Assembly (NCBI GenBank): GCA_963576785.1
Contig: OY756149.1
Location: forward strand, 372,001 to 436,000
DNA length: 64,000 nucleotides
Direction: 5' to 3'
Source: Chlorophyllum brunneum
Lineage: Eukaryota > Basidiomycota > Agaricomycetes > Agaricales > Agaricaceae
Both the position numbers and the translations under genes were made by a program. Below, piece by piece: positions 33,000 through 45,253 of this stretch. The notes below the pieces were generated by a model. It was not told the DNA's origin. It worked only from the letters and a program-made list of their open reading frames with translations, and ran no database searches. How positions within the stretch are numbered: the stretch's first letter is position 1; each line of letters opens with the position of its first letter.

Positions 33000-33766
33000 T
33001 CACAGAAGGCAAGCCAAACCAACAGCAATGGCAACGCCGGTGCCAAGTCCAAAGGACTTGAGGGAAGCGGCACCACTTGGTTTATTTTGGGAGTTGTCGG
33101 GGGAGCTTGAAGGGTTGGCACCACCGGAGCCGGTCGCGGATGCGCCAGCGGGCGTAGAGCTAGCGGGGTAGGCAGAACCGAGAGGCTTGATCTCGAACTC
33201 GTCGGATTGGGTGTAGACCTGTTTTCGGATAGAGGCTGTCAGGGGATGAGAGACAAGACAACAAGAGGGACATACATCAGTATTGTTGAGGGGGTTAGCG
33301 AGAAGGACACGATAACCGGTGCCAGCGGGTTGGCTGGATTGGTCCTGAGTGATGAGCTTGGAACAGTCAAAGTTGTTCTGCATGGCGATGATGGCTAGGG
33401 GTGATGCAAGGACAGCGGGGTTCTGTGGAAATGGTAAGGTCTTGTGCGTTTAGGTTTGTTGACTATACGTACGCTGTTCGAGATGCTAGAGGGGCGACGA
33501 AGGCAGTGAGAACCAGAGGAAGTGGAGACAGATAGGGACGTACAGAACGGTGAAGGTGTCATGGGTATTGGACTTGCAATCCCAAACGAGGGTGTTGACG
33601 GATTGAGCGACTGGGACATGTCAGATACACGTGTTTTCAAGGGCAAAAGAGGAGACTGACCCCACCACGAGCTGGAGGTTGGGTTGGTGATCTGGAAACT
33701 GCCGCTTTGAGCAGCAACAAGACCAACGAGGGAGGCAGCAAGGGCGAAAGGTGTCAGGGCAACCAT
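33000..33766 (-). CDS. Small GPI-anchored secreted protein, Kre9/Knh1-N-terminal-like
   Basis: Starts MVALTPFALAASLVGLVAAQS, a clean signal peptide with cleavage near AAQ, followed by FQITNPTSSSWW, VAQSVNTLVWDCKSN, FTVL, ISNSNPAVL, MQNNFDCSKLI and GTGYRVLLANPLNNTDVYTQS, the beta-sandwich pattern of the Ser-Thr-rich GPI-anchored (Kre9/Knh1-like) family of basidiomycetes. A Ser/Pro/Gly-rich linker (STPAGASATGSGGANPSSS) leads to a C-terminal hydrophobic tail (FGLGTGVAIAVGLACLL) preceded by small residues (SGAAS), a GPI-attachment signal. Five exons, all joins in phase; about 185 residues. Expected on the outer plasma membrane or in the cell wall. Molecular role unknown. Confidence 0.85.
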
Positions 33767-35419
33767 GGTGACTGGTAGCGAGTAAGCGGGATAGGAGGCA
33801 GAAGGGCAAGAGGACGTGCAAAGAGCGTGGGTTGGCTGGAGGATAAAGGCGGAGTGCAACAAACGAAGCTAGCCTAGTTTCCCACGCTCATTGCCCAATC
33901 CCAATTTTCTGGCTCGGCTGCATCCGTGCGTATTTCCATCCTCGTATGTTTTCCGCCAGGGACATTCGACTAAGCTGGCGTCTTGCGGTTTCCTATCGCC
34001 TTCGAAAGCGCCGGGGCTATCAAAGCTTACTCCAGTTGCAGCACACCAATTACCCGAACCCCGGCATGGCGCTTCGATATGCGGTGATGTGGCATGAAGC
34101 AGACGTTTATTGCCTTCCTAACCCAGCCACAAATCAGCCCAGATACGCGAATTGTTGCTGTGCGATAATGATACGTGAACGAGTCTCACTTATTTTCTGC
34201 TCGCACTGGTCCTTGTGTTCTTGCGGTTGTTTGTGGCCCTCTGTATGGGCCGACTATCTCGTTGATTCTTAGAAGGAAGACCATTCACCCAGCATATGAA
34301 CGTCCTGGATGACGATCAGCTTCTCCGACTTGGATCAGGCTTCTCAACGTTTAAACACTGATGGCTGTTTTATCTACTCCTCGGATGCACTGTCCCCAAT
34401 TTTGGATGCTCAATTATCACACATACGTTGATTCCTTCTCTTGTCCTTCGGGGTGCCTCTCGTCAAAGGTGCAAATATCCAGTCCACTTCGTGCCATGAT
34501 GCAATTGAGCGGATGATGCACAGGCACAGGGACCGGCCCAGCAAAGCCGCTAATTGACACTGTTTCAGTGCTTCGCTGTCGTCACCTGTCTTGTCGCTGC
34601 CCCTTCGTTCCCCTTCGCCAGGAGCTCCAACGCTTGGTTCAACATTTTGTCCAAATAGAGCACAACACAAGCGCCCTCAATACTCCAGCGGGATTTGCTC
34701 TCTCTTACTTCTCTACCACCAACATCTCCAGCTCCCACCCAGTGCGCTCTGCACGGTTCTAGTCTTCTCAACGCTAGCCTCTACCCTTCTACTGGCCTTT
34801 GTCTTCGTCTTCTTCCCCCAGGAGCTTGGTATCTGCCCGTCCTTGGCGCATATACTCACTCTCAGCCTTCTCCCCGCTCCTTCTCTTCGTGGGTGAGGTT
34901 GCGAGAAGCCACCTCCGGAGTTCAGAAGTCGCCCTTCAGTTTGATCTCTTCCCGCCACACGCCTTTAATCTTGCATCCCTTCCCATCACCCAATTGCCTA
35001 AATCCCGTTGGCTTCGTTGCAACGCACTCAGTAATTCATTCTTAAAACGCTTTCGAGCCCCAGAAGCACTTTCTTCTACGCATATAAGCATACCTTACGC
35101 TTCGCTTTCTTTTTGTTCGTCACGCAATCGCATCACCACGTTAGCATCATTCTGCAAGCTCTCCAAGTTATCATTATTGGTATTCTATTCGTCGTTCTTC
35201 GTTATTGCAGCATATTCCTTGCATTCCCCACCCCAAGCGCTACCAGAAATAACTGAGTTTTTTTGATACTTTTGACACCCCTTTTTACATATATCGCGGT
35301 CCGCCTTTCGCATTTGCATCACTATTTCCATCTTATCACACGAGCTTTTTCATTATTCGTATTTCACGGCCATTCCCACCTTCTGGTTACAGGGGCATTT
35401 CTTTGTTTGCCTTTAAATC
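33767..35419. promoter_or_regulatory. Long pyrimidine-rich leader/promoter of the RRM protein gene
   Basis: A 1.65-kb stretch without a credible gene. From about 34570 to 35410 the plus strand is markedly rich in C and T with many CTTC/TCCC runs, typical of fungal promoters and 5' UTRs of highly or constitutively expressed genes. It probably contains the promoters of the divergent GPI protein (left) and the RRM gene (right), and perhaps leader introns. Confidence 0.45.
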
Positions 35420-38400
35420 ATGACCGATTCCAACTGCAGCACTCATTTTCTCGCGTCCCACTCCCCCATAGTCACTGCTGCGTCTGATTTGCCGAGCTTG
35501 CAGTTTCAAGGTGAGAATTTGTGTTGTTCAAACTTATGACTGAACTCAAGGGAGTACAGGAACCGAAAACTCCCCTCACGGCAATCTCAGCTGCTCGTCG
35601 CATGTGGAGGGTCCAACTATTACGACTCCTCCGACTGATTCCATATTTTCTAGCATTTTATCAACCCCCCACGCCTCCACTCCATCGCAGAGACTTACCC
35701 CTTCGGGGCGGGCCCGAGGCAAAAGCATTTCGATCTCGGCCACTACTACCAAGTCCTGTAACCTTCTACCGCCTCCCACGAATGATTCCAGTCATCACGG
35801 TCATATTACCGAAGAGGGGCTCAATGCGCTTGGAGTCCACCCCGCGATGAATCGGACGGAAACCCATACACCAGTGCCTGCGTCCCAATTGTCTGTTCTC
35901 CCCCGATCTCCCGTCTCCCCTCACCGTGCCAAGCCGAGGCGAGGTATTTCCGATGGCCTCTCCTTTGAGACCTCTGAATCGAGTTCCGCTGACTTGAACT
36001 TGGACCCTGATGGTATTTCCGACCATCACATTTGTACCGCACGAGCCCACGCCGACCGTGGTTTGCACTCTCATCCATCACCGGAAGATGGAGCCGGAAC
36101 GGAGGGCTGTTCGTCAGACGTTGACAGCTTGAAGACCGAATCTGACAACGAGATCGCTGAGACCGAGAGCGCTGTTGGCAGTACCCGGACTGAAGCAGGC
36201 AGTTCCGCACCGTCTGACTCAGTTTCCGAGTGCTCCAACTCTGATGTCGAGATTTACTTGGAGGCTCATGGCTTGGACGATTCCGCGATGAGGATGAACT
36301 GCGTTGGGAACAATCCCTTTGTGGGTCAGTACCGTTTTCTTTGTTCCCAAAATCCATCTTATTTTTCATGCTCATGCAGAAGCAGCAACCTTGAAGCAGG
36401 CTGAAATGGAGTCACCCGTTTTACCCACTGCTTTCCTCCTCGAAGGTATAGTTCACATATTCTCCACATTCTCACTTGTGACATGACACTACGTTACAGG
36501 AAAGGGACACCTGATAGTTCAGCATGAGGGTGATGAAGGATGGGTTACAGGTCAGCACGCAACAAAGGAATTGGTAACTCAAGGCTCCCGAGAACCCCTC
36601 GGCCCGAATGGGAACGAGGGGGCGGTTTCGTCTACCGTCCAGCACGGAGAATTAATTAGGCTTCCAGCGGAAAGGCAAAGCGGGAGTTACGGTACGTGCG
36701 CGGTGTTTTGCTATTATGGATAAGAGAATGCATACTTTTCATCAGATGCCTCTTTGAAGTCCTCCCCTTGTATTGAGGATAAGCCTGGTGGGCAGGATGC
36801 CGGTTCGTTGCAGGTCAGCAGTTCCAAGTCCCAACCCGTCAGCAATAGTCAGGTGGTCAAGCCACTTCGCTTGACGAGCGACCTAAAGCCCACCAGCGCT
36901 GACTTCAAACCCCGAATGGGTATTGAACTGAAACCGCCTCTCGTCGAGTTCAAACCATCCGGGATCGAGTTCAAACCTCCCCACGTTACCTTCGCGACGG
37001 GCCACTCTTCAGCTGATCGCGTTTTTGTTCCGGCTAACCGAGGAGCACCAATCCAACGCGATCCCGACTATCCATTTCAGTCGAATCGGGCGATCCCTGA
37101 CCACGACTTCCAGTCTCAGAAGAAGGTCTCTGGCCACCCGGATGACACACTCTATCTGAACAAGCTACATCCCCATGACAGTGATGCCGACCCACCCCCG
37201 ACTCCCATCAACAATCACCGAATACTGGAAGACATGGAACCAGAAGACCCACAGCAGCACACATCGCTTGACGAGTCCCACAAAACACCCAATGTATACA
37301 TCAATGGTCTACCTCCGCATTTCCCCGAAGATCAACTGTATGCACTTGCGGCGCCATTTGGTGAGGTCAGAAGCGTCAGAACGTTTACTCGGCATGTCAG
37401 GGATAGTGAGAGCGGTTACGGGTTTGTTCTGCAAGTGCTTGTTTGTCCAGTTGCGCGAATCCGTGAGGCTGATAATAGCTTTCAGGTTTGAAACGATCGA
37501 AGCAGCCGAGAGATGTATTCTCGCCCTTCGAAAATATCGCAACTTGCACCCCACGTTCTCCAAGGTAATGATCCACCGTACTTAAACACGTTAAGAGACT
37601 GAACCGAATCTAGCAAATCCACAAAATCCCCGGAACCATCTACGCCCAAAGTTTTTTACAAAATCCGTCAGAGTCCTTGAGTTCTCTTAGCTCGTGGGAT
37701 TCGAAGCCAGAAGAGACCGATACGTTCAAGCGACGCATGGAGAGCCTCCACGATCCAACGAGTACAAACCTGTACATGGAAGGGTGTGTGTTACTGGGCA
37801 GCCTTAGTCTCGCATTGTCTTATGTTTTCTGTCAGGTTACCGTTGAGCATCGACGAACCGGTACGACCTTGGGCCTTCCTAAGGGGTGACAGTGCTGATA
37901 TCATCTCTAGACCCTCGCTGCTCTTGTCTCTCCTCATCGTATCAGCAGCAGTCGTTTCTTCCAGACTAGACTTAGTCACCCTCCTCGTATCATTGCATTT
38001 GTTAGGTAAAGTGATCCCGTCCGTGTACTGATGCCCGCACCTCACAATATAGTTAGATTAGAGACTCGTATAGGTGCAGAGGAGATCATAGAACGCTTAC
38101 ATGGGCGTATGGTGAGGGGTTGGAACGACACAGGAAGTCGTATCTCTGTTCGTTTTGCCGACACAACGGAGCAACGAGAGCTCAGAGTGAGTTCCAAGTA
38201 TTTTCTTAGCTACCCCTTCCCAGGCTAATACGTTCACCAGAGGGCCGAGCGTACTACCAAAGATGGAGATGGAACCGCATCTAGGATTACCATTGCCCAA
38301 GCTGCCCTCTTGAACCTCCGTGGCCAGGAGCTTAGACAAGCGGCCAAGGTTAATACCCTTCCTGTCATTGGGGAACGCCGACGTCATGCCGTTCCCGATT

Positions 38401-39665
38401 ACCCGTACGACGACTTCTCATCCAACGGCATCCAACTACCCAACCCTCAAACATCCAGACCTGTCTTTGAAGTTGACTATTCCCTCGCGCCGGGACGTAA
38501 TTTGTCCGCTCAAAGTATCCAATCGTCGGCTGGAATAGTAAACTCAAACCATGTTCAGCACTACAGTGGGGCGATTCCCCGAACCGTCGACCCCTCCATG
38601 GCGATTCTCCTCGATAATCTGCGAGTAGGCGGTGGCCCCTTTCGTGGCCCTAACACCATTCCCTACGGTACTTCCACTCAACAGCATAGCCTAGCCCTCC
38701 AAAACCAACAGTATATTCCCGACAACTATGGTTTGCGCCCTTCTCCAGCGCATGCTAGGTCGGGCTATACCGCCACCGAAGAATTCATCATGCGCGCCCA
38801 TGCTGAGTCTAGACGTCGCCCTGCTCCTCTGGATTTGGCCCTCCATGCAAGAAATCGCCGAGAACACGAGTTGGAGGCCGCCTCGCTTAACATTGCTACG
38901 GGGGTCCGGGGGTATCGCACCCACGCAGCCGCTGTCAGCCTGGATCGGAAAGGCCAGTCCTCTACCCTGACAGAGATTGAGCCCATCTCTACGATGAACG
39001 AGAACGAATTCCATGCCGCGGCTACCCGAAACTACGAAGAGCAGTCACATATACTGAACATTGGTGAGCAAGATCCGGATGTTACAGTTAGAGGAGCGTC
39101 AAGGGAGCACAATTCTCGCGCAGGCCAGGTTGTACGACAGGGGTCCCGAGCTTTCCACACCCCTATCCTTCCTCCCCAGTCTCAGTTTGCTTCGACTACC
39201 GTCAATGACCAACACCACAACCAACACATTCGGAGCACCACCTTCCCCTACCGACCCACTGCAAACCAGCACCAGCGCCATCAACAACACAGCAGCATGA
39301 GCGTCCCCAACACGGGTCAACGAACTCCACAGCACGCTGCTACCGCCGTCATGGGTCAAAGCAACCTTGTACATGATAAGAGCGATTATCAGGATTCGTA
39401 CGGGAAGCAGAATGCTGCGCGCGATGTCGGGAACAAACTTGTCAAGCTTCAACACGCTTCCAACGCCACTCTACACCAGAACGTCTACGACATGGACAAT
39501 CAGCCATCCCCATCCCTAATCTCTCCTACCCTCACCTACTCATCGCAAACACCCTCTACGCTCAGCCCTGCGACGCCATTTTTCGGTTCCTTCAACTCGC
39601 AGAATGAAGGTTTCGACCGCAACGGCGGCCTCGACGGGAAGAAACTCCGGGCTGCCGGACATTAA
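35420..39665 (+). CDS. Large RNA-binding protein with tandem RRMs (MSSP/Csx1-like)
   Basis: Exon 1 opens MTDSNCSTHFLASHSPIV and joins in phase at 35513 to GTENSPHGNLSCSSHVEG. A long Ser/Asp/Glu-rich disordered region follows, with several short exons, then a run of KP-type repeats (36880-36990). RRM1 begins NVYINGLPPHFPEDQLYALA (RNP2 = VYINGL) and continues SGYGFVLFETIEAAERCI (RNP1). RRM2 begins TNLYMEG..LPLSIDE and continues ARLETRIGAEEIIERLHGRM and GSRISVRFADTTEQRELR. After a conserved ITIAQAALLNLRGQEL segment comes a very long Gln/Pro/His-rich tail. Total more than 1,100 residues. The paired RRM arrangement and the REL-R segment match a fungal family related to S. pombe Csx1/Msa2 and animal MSSP, which bind mRNA and regulate stability in stress and differentiation. 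The specific role is inferred. Both RRMs are interrupted by introns. Confidence 0.82.
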
Positions 39666-40005
39666 GCGTGAAGTTTTACGTGAGCCCTTTTCATTAATAC
39701 AGACCAAGACTCCATTCTCTAGACAGTATGTAGCTATCTGTACTTCGATGGAGAAACGAAACAAATTTGTAGCAACGTGTTATGAGTCCATGTTGCGAGC
39801 GTTTCAACCTTACCATACCCTGGAAATAGGGTTGCCATAGCTCTCCCTCGTGCGACAAATCTGGCTGGCAGCGCTTAGGGTAACGGAAACTTCGCTTCGT
39901 GTGAAACTCAGGATCAGATCGACGTTGAAATTAATTCCTTCCGAATTTCCCGTGGAAGCATAACCGTGAGTCATCAGAAACTGTGGCTCGTCTATTCTCC
40001 CCATC
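39666..40005. other. Intergenic
   Basis: Short spacer, no gene recognised. Confidence 0.35.
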
Positions 40006-42050
40006 ATGTTCTCATATCTCGCCCACAGGAAAGCCTGGTAAGTAGCACCTTCTGGATTCGCCGCCGCTACTGAACGAATCCTAGTCAGTCCAAGCAGGAT
40101 GCCCGTAATGCCATTATCCAGGATTTGGGATATCCAGATCTAGATAGACCTGTGTCCAAGGAGGACTTGGATATCCTTAACAAACCCATCGCCCAGATTT
40201 CTGCGGAGGTCCAGTCAAACCAGCTTGATCCTATGGACGTCTTGTCCACCTACACTAGGAAGGCTCTTCGAGCGCATGTCGCTACTAACTGTTTGACCGA
40301 AATACTCGTGGAATCTGCCAGACGCTCCGCGAAAGAGTGTAACAGGAAGGGACCCCTCGCTGGAGTTCCTGTTAGCCTCAAGGATGTAGGTATCATTCGC
40401 TTCGCTATTGTGCTGCCAGTGACCACTCTGTCATAGACTACGGCTGTTCAAGGCTATGACAACTGCATTGGGTACTCTTCGTGGGTGGGAAAACCTGCGA
40501 GGAAAGATTCTGCACTAGTCCGTCTCCTGCGCGACGCTGGCGCTGTTCCGTTCGTCAAGACCAACATCCCTATTACACTTCTCTCCTTTGAATCCGTCAA
40601 CGACGTGTTTGGCCGTACGACAAATCCGCACAAGAGCACGCACTCGCCTGGAGGGTCTACTGGTGGAGAGGCTGCCTTGCTTGCGTATGGTGGTTCGAGA
40701 ATTGGTATTGGCACAGACGTTGCTGGATCCGTTCGTGTGCCTGCACATTATTCTGGTGTCTATTCCATCAAGGCGTCTACGGGGAGGTTCCCTAAGGTTG
40801 GGAATTCGACGAGTATGCCTGGACAGGAAGGTGTTCCTGCTGTGTATTCGCCTATGGCAAGGACGATGGAGGACTTGGAATACTTTTGGAAGGTGGTTGT
40901 GGGTATGGAACCGTGGAAGTATGACCAGTCGGTGAGCACCGCTTGATGACTCCCTGTTCCCCCTGTTCTTGACCGGTTCATGATCTTACATTGAACAGTG
41001 TCATCCAATGCCCTGGAAGCAATTCAATGCACCAATTGAGAAGCCCCTTAGATGGGGTATAATGAGAAGTGACGGTCAGCATTCCAACCATTTATTGAGG
41101 TCTGTATGCCCATCATAAGATAAGTAGGTTGTGTCAAGATATCACCAGCTTGTGCTCGGGCCCTGGACATGGTTGTTGATGCTCTGCAAAAACATGGCCA
41201 TGAGGTCTTTGATATGTGCGTTCCTCCGAACATTGACTCGTCATAACTTTTCTTACGTATCCGCCTGTAGTTCTCCACCAAGTCCCTATGATGGCGTTCG
41301 CATCGCTTCACAGCTCCTCTTAGCGGAGGGAGGTGTGTAGCACCACCCTTGTGGGATTTTCCCAGTACTAACCTCCATGGATGTTCAGCTCAGATGTGCG
41401 CTGAACCAATACGCACTTTCGAATTCAATGACCCAGGCGTCGTGCAAGCTCTTCGGATGATGAATCTCCCTGGCATCCTCCGCAAAGTATACGCCTTCTA
41501 TGTTAGATATATTAAGCGCGATGAGGTCTATGCCGGGCTTATTGACGACTTCTCCGTCAAATCTGCGAAGGAGACATGGATGTTGATAGCCCAGCGAGAG
41601 GCATATAAGACTCGGTGGTTTGATTTTTGGGATGAGCAGCAGTTGGATTTCTTGTTGACTGTGCCAAACTCTTTACCTGCGGTGCCACATGGTGGTATGA
41701 AAAAGGGATGGAGGGCGTGTGGGTATTCGTTCTTATTCAACCTTGTAAGCCTCTTCTTGAACCTTGGTGTCTTTCCACTCATTGTGAGATAGTTGGATTA
41801 CAGTGCTGGCGTTCTTCCTATCACTAAGGTTGATGCTGCTCGCGACGCCTTGCCTCAGGGATTCAAGACCACCAACGCAATAGAAGCTGGTGCTTACGCG
41901 ATGTATAAACCGAAGGACATGCATGGATTACCACTGGGTGTTCAGGTTGTTGGAAGACGGTTGGAAGAGGAGAAGGTGCTCGAAGGGATGAAAATCATTC
42001 AGGCCCTGTTGAAGGAGGAAGGCAAGGAGTACGAATTGATCCCGCTATGA
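40006..42050 (+). CDS. Amidase-signature family hydrolase (copy 1)
   Basis: A serine hydrolase that cleaves amides, like fungal acetamidases and fatty-acid amide hydrolases. The gene starts MFSYLAHRKA and splices to QSKQDARNAIIQDLG. Triad segments: PLAGVPVSLKD (Lys), SPGGSTGGEAALLAYGGS (cis-Ser) and GTDVAGSVRVPAHYSG (nucleophilic Ser). C-terminal landmarks are ETWMLIAQREAY, QLDFLLTVPNSLPAVPHGG, GVLPITKVD and GLPLGVQVVGRRLEEEKVL. About 570 residues in roughly seven exons, full length. No signal peptide; the N-terminal MFSYLAHRK could be a weak membrane contact. A paralogue lies at 59030 (minus) and a relic at 43487. Confidence 0.9.
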
Positions 42051-42577
42051 TGTTGGCAGGGCTCTCGTCTCTCCGGAAGGAAATCGTCCAATTTTGGCTC
42101 TGCCAGTTTCATTGTGTATTTTATTGTGTCTGCCAAGTGTCCAAAAGGTGATCTCGGACTGGTCGCGGTACTTTTCGAAAGGATACACCAGACGCTTTTC
42201 ACACACATACCATGATAATTTAGTAATCATATGAGGTCGGGCAATCGGAATGGAGGGAAAATGTAATTCAATTCAAAATCTCTTGGTGGTCAACTGCTGC
42301 GCGTCCTCCGTTCTCCCCGCTGTAACAATGGCCTCCTTGCTGCTAGGTCTGTTCGGAGACACTGGGCCACAACCTCAAAGCAGTGACAGCAATTAATGAC
42401 ACACGTAATGAGAACCCTAAATAGCTCTAACATGACCGCATGAATGGTTCTACCTAAGGTATTGTAGCCTGCCATCCCGATGCACCTTGGATAAATATGG
42501 TCCTTGAATTATCGGGAACTACTGGCTATCGGTACTCGTGAACCCACCATCCCCTATCGCGCTATGGTCTCAGAGCC
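42051..42577. other. Intergenic
   Basis: No gene recognised; includes the amidase 3' UTR. Confidence 0.35.
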
Positions 42578-43210
42578 GCCCGCCATAGATAACTACAACT
42601 CAATGTCAAACATCCACTGAGACAGCATTGAAGTATAACCCGCACAAAAATTGAGATAAAACGTCAGCTATATACAGTATGTATGAATTGGTGTAGATCT
42701 GTGGCTAAGAGCCTGTAGGAAGCTGCGTAGAAGGTCAGATCAATGTTTTGACACGATACATATCCTCAAGCTACGTCACATCCGTTTACTCAACAACCTG
42801 AAAAAAAGGATAGGGCGCGTAAGAAAGGCGGAAGCGTCCCTCGCGGCCGCAACCATCATACTTGGGATAATGGATTTCCACCACACGAAATAATGGGTCT
42901 TTTTTTCTCAAACAGAATGCACTTAGGCGAAATAACCATGCCAAGGCCTCTGCGGCCCTGATGAACCTATCTCCTCCTACCGAGGCCATAAGTTTGCAGA
43001 GGTATAGGTCGAAGTCAATTTCATCTTACCAGAATTAATCCCAAGACACTGATCCGACCTTCTACGCAGACTCTCAGCCACAGATCTACACCAATTCCTA
43101 CGAATATATGTATATACCCGGCTGACCTTTTATCTTAATTTTGTGTAGGTCATCCTTTAATGCTGTCTCAGTGAATGTTCGACACCGAATTGTAGTTATC
43201 TATGGCGGGC
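42578..43210. mobile_element. Fold-back/MITE-like element with about 170-base terminal inverted repeats
   Basis: The left arm (about 42578-42751) and the right arm (about 43042-43210) are reverse complements with scattered mismatches and a short indel. Both outer ends read GCCCGCCATAGATAACTACA on their own strand, and inside both share 'GAATTGGTGTAGATCTGTGGCT' (shown here only as a landmark) and CTGCGTAGAAGGTC. About 290 bases separate the arms. No transposase frame lies inside. I see no obvious target-site duplication. The arrangement fits a non-autonomous DNA element; a palindromic duplication of host DNA is the alternative. Confidence 0.7.
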
Positions 43211-45253
43211 CGTAGATCGGGGAAACGCCTTTCGACATCACAGATCCAGGTTTACCCTGCAGTGATAACGGACCTTGCCCGTTGCTGGCCATCAAGAACG
43301 TATTCCCTGAACATGGCCAAGGCTTGGCTGGCGCCAATCATTTGGACGGCTCAGGGTAAGTTAAATATCTCCAGTAAATGCTTTGCGGTTGGTGTAATAT
43401 CCATTGCGACTCACAGCACGAGGGACCCCGCTCATGAAGGATTTTCGTGTAGCATCCGATTCAGTTGATTGTCCAACTTGACACTTGGGTCGTCGGGAGG
43501 TGATTGGAAGAAGAGTAGTGCTCGAGGGAATGAAGATCATTCAGGCTTTGCTAATCCCGTTTTGATGTTGCCAGATACAGCGCGATTATCGAACGTACCT
43601 AGCAAATCCATCTTCGGGTTCACGGAAGCTCATTGATTGATATTGACGGCACATGTATTTTGGGCAAGTCATAGATAGAACGCGCATTATCTGGCATGGT
43701 GACAATCATTACCCCAAGTGTGATGGTAGTGGCAAATGTGGGGGACGTTTCCACCTCCCGCGCGTCTTGTACATTTTAAGGTTGTCTAGTAAACGAGTGT
43801 GCCAGGACTTGGGGGTATGTGGGTACCTCGACACCCTAGGACTCTGATGTGACCTTCTATGTCGGCTCCTGCAGTCTCTCGGCCGCGAATCTCCGTCAAC
43901 TGCGGTGGGTTTACATTCCTAGCGGTCTTTTTATCTCAATTATTGCACAGGCTACACTCTATGATGATGTGTTGCACCCATGCAGCACCGGGTTTTGAAT
44001 CACATGTCGCAGGGCCTCAGACTACGAGAAATGATAGACAGTAGAGAGGGGACAGTTGGTTCGCTAGCTGTGGAAGCGGCAGTAGTTCCCGATGGTTCAA
44101 AGATCTTTACTTAACCAACGTGCGTCGGGATGACGGCTGGGTATCGTGGAAGAGAACCATCACCCGTTAAATGTTGCTATCCGGACCTACGCGCACTATA
44201 TCGTCGCTCTGATGCTATAACCAATGTCCTAGAACCGGTCTGATAGCAGAGAGGCCCTCGTCACCAAGAGAACTGTGAGACACTGACGGATTTATTGAGA
44301 TTCTATTTCCCTCCAACTCCGTCACTCAGCCTCATGTGTAATCACCACCACCACGGTTCTGAAAGCATCTGACGTGTCAAGATGGGGCCTCGTTGTAAGT
44401 TGGAGGGTGCTGGCTTGTCTAGCATCGCATTCACGACCAGTCCGAGATCACCTTCAGTCAGACACTGGACATGCAGCGGGCTACGGTGGGTCGATTAAAA
44501 TGCAAATGAAGGAGGTGAGGAGTGCGCGTCACCGGCCCACACGTCTGCAATCTTTATGAATTTATTACGCGGGGACTAGAAGCTTGCAGGACCATGGGTC
44601 GCCGGGATGACGATGATGAATTGCCGGTGAGTAAATCACTCCACCAAAGAGACGTCCAACATTCAGCATTTACAGTAATACAAACATATTTGAGTAGTGA
44701 ATTTGGCGACGACCTCCGATCAGCCGCGGGAAGGGCACTCTATTGAATCCATTCCCACACCCACAACTCCACACCCCGGCGCTCTCGCATGCTTCGCTTT
44801 ATGTTCGTGTTTTAGACGAACCAGAGTGCGTGCGTGGCCGTGTCACATTGCGACAGAAAAGCTGAAGCTCGGAAAAAATGACTCCGGTACTTCAGGGCTT
44901 GTTTCATGTCAGCGAAACCTGCAACATCGATGCACCCATTCGGTACTCAAGCTGGATCATTGATCAAGGATCATACTATCTTCATCTGATTGGCCATCCC
45001 AGATGCCAATAATAGTATTATCAATGTTTTGCGCCGCGTTCCGTGGGGTTTGATGCTCGCGTTTATAGGTCTTGTGGACAGGTACTAAAACTCTCCAGCT
45101 TGATTTAGGACTCTTTTCGTAATCCCCCCTGTCGACGCTCCCCCAACTCTGAACTGTGTTCGGAGTGCACTTGTTCCGTTGCTCACTTGATCCTCGAGCG
45201 CGAGTGCCTCATCAGTCGCATTTTCCTTTGGACTCTCGATTACCGGTCCAACT
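43211..45253. other. Gene-poor 2 kb beside the fold-back element
   Basis: Apart from the amidase relic (43487-43573) and a diverged inverted copy (about 43683-43775) of sequence inside the fold-back element, I see nothing gene-like. Short frames around 44374-44960 show no family motifs. The right end holds the promoter of the next gene. Confidence 0.4.
43487..43573 (+). pseudogene. Relic of an amidase 3' end
   Basis: The DNA closely follows the end of the amidase gene at about 41960-42055: 'GAAG-AGTAGTGCTCGAGGGAATG', then AAGATCATTCAGGC and a terminal ATCCCG..TGATGTTG, but with the middle of the last exon missing. It translates to pieces such as VLEGMKIIQAL. No other amidase part is recognisable nearby, so it is a short scrap left by duplication and decay. 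Confidence 0.65.

Noticed and set aside
33946..34272. Plus-strand frame of 108 codons in the leader of the RRM gene
   Set aside because: No motif, and an overlapping frame is equally open; fits a pyrimidine-rich non-coding region better.
35821..36375. Minus-strand Ser/Arg-rich frame of 184 codons
   Set aside because: Antisense to the Ser/Asp/Glu-rich exon of the RRM gene, which has continuous in-phase splicing.
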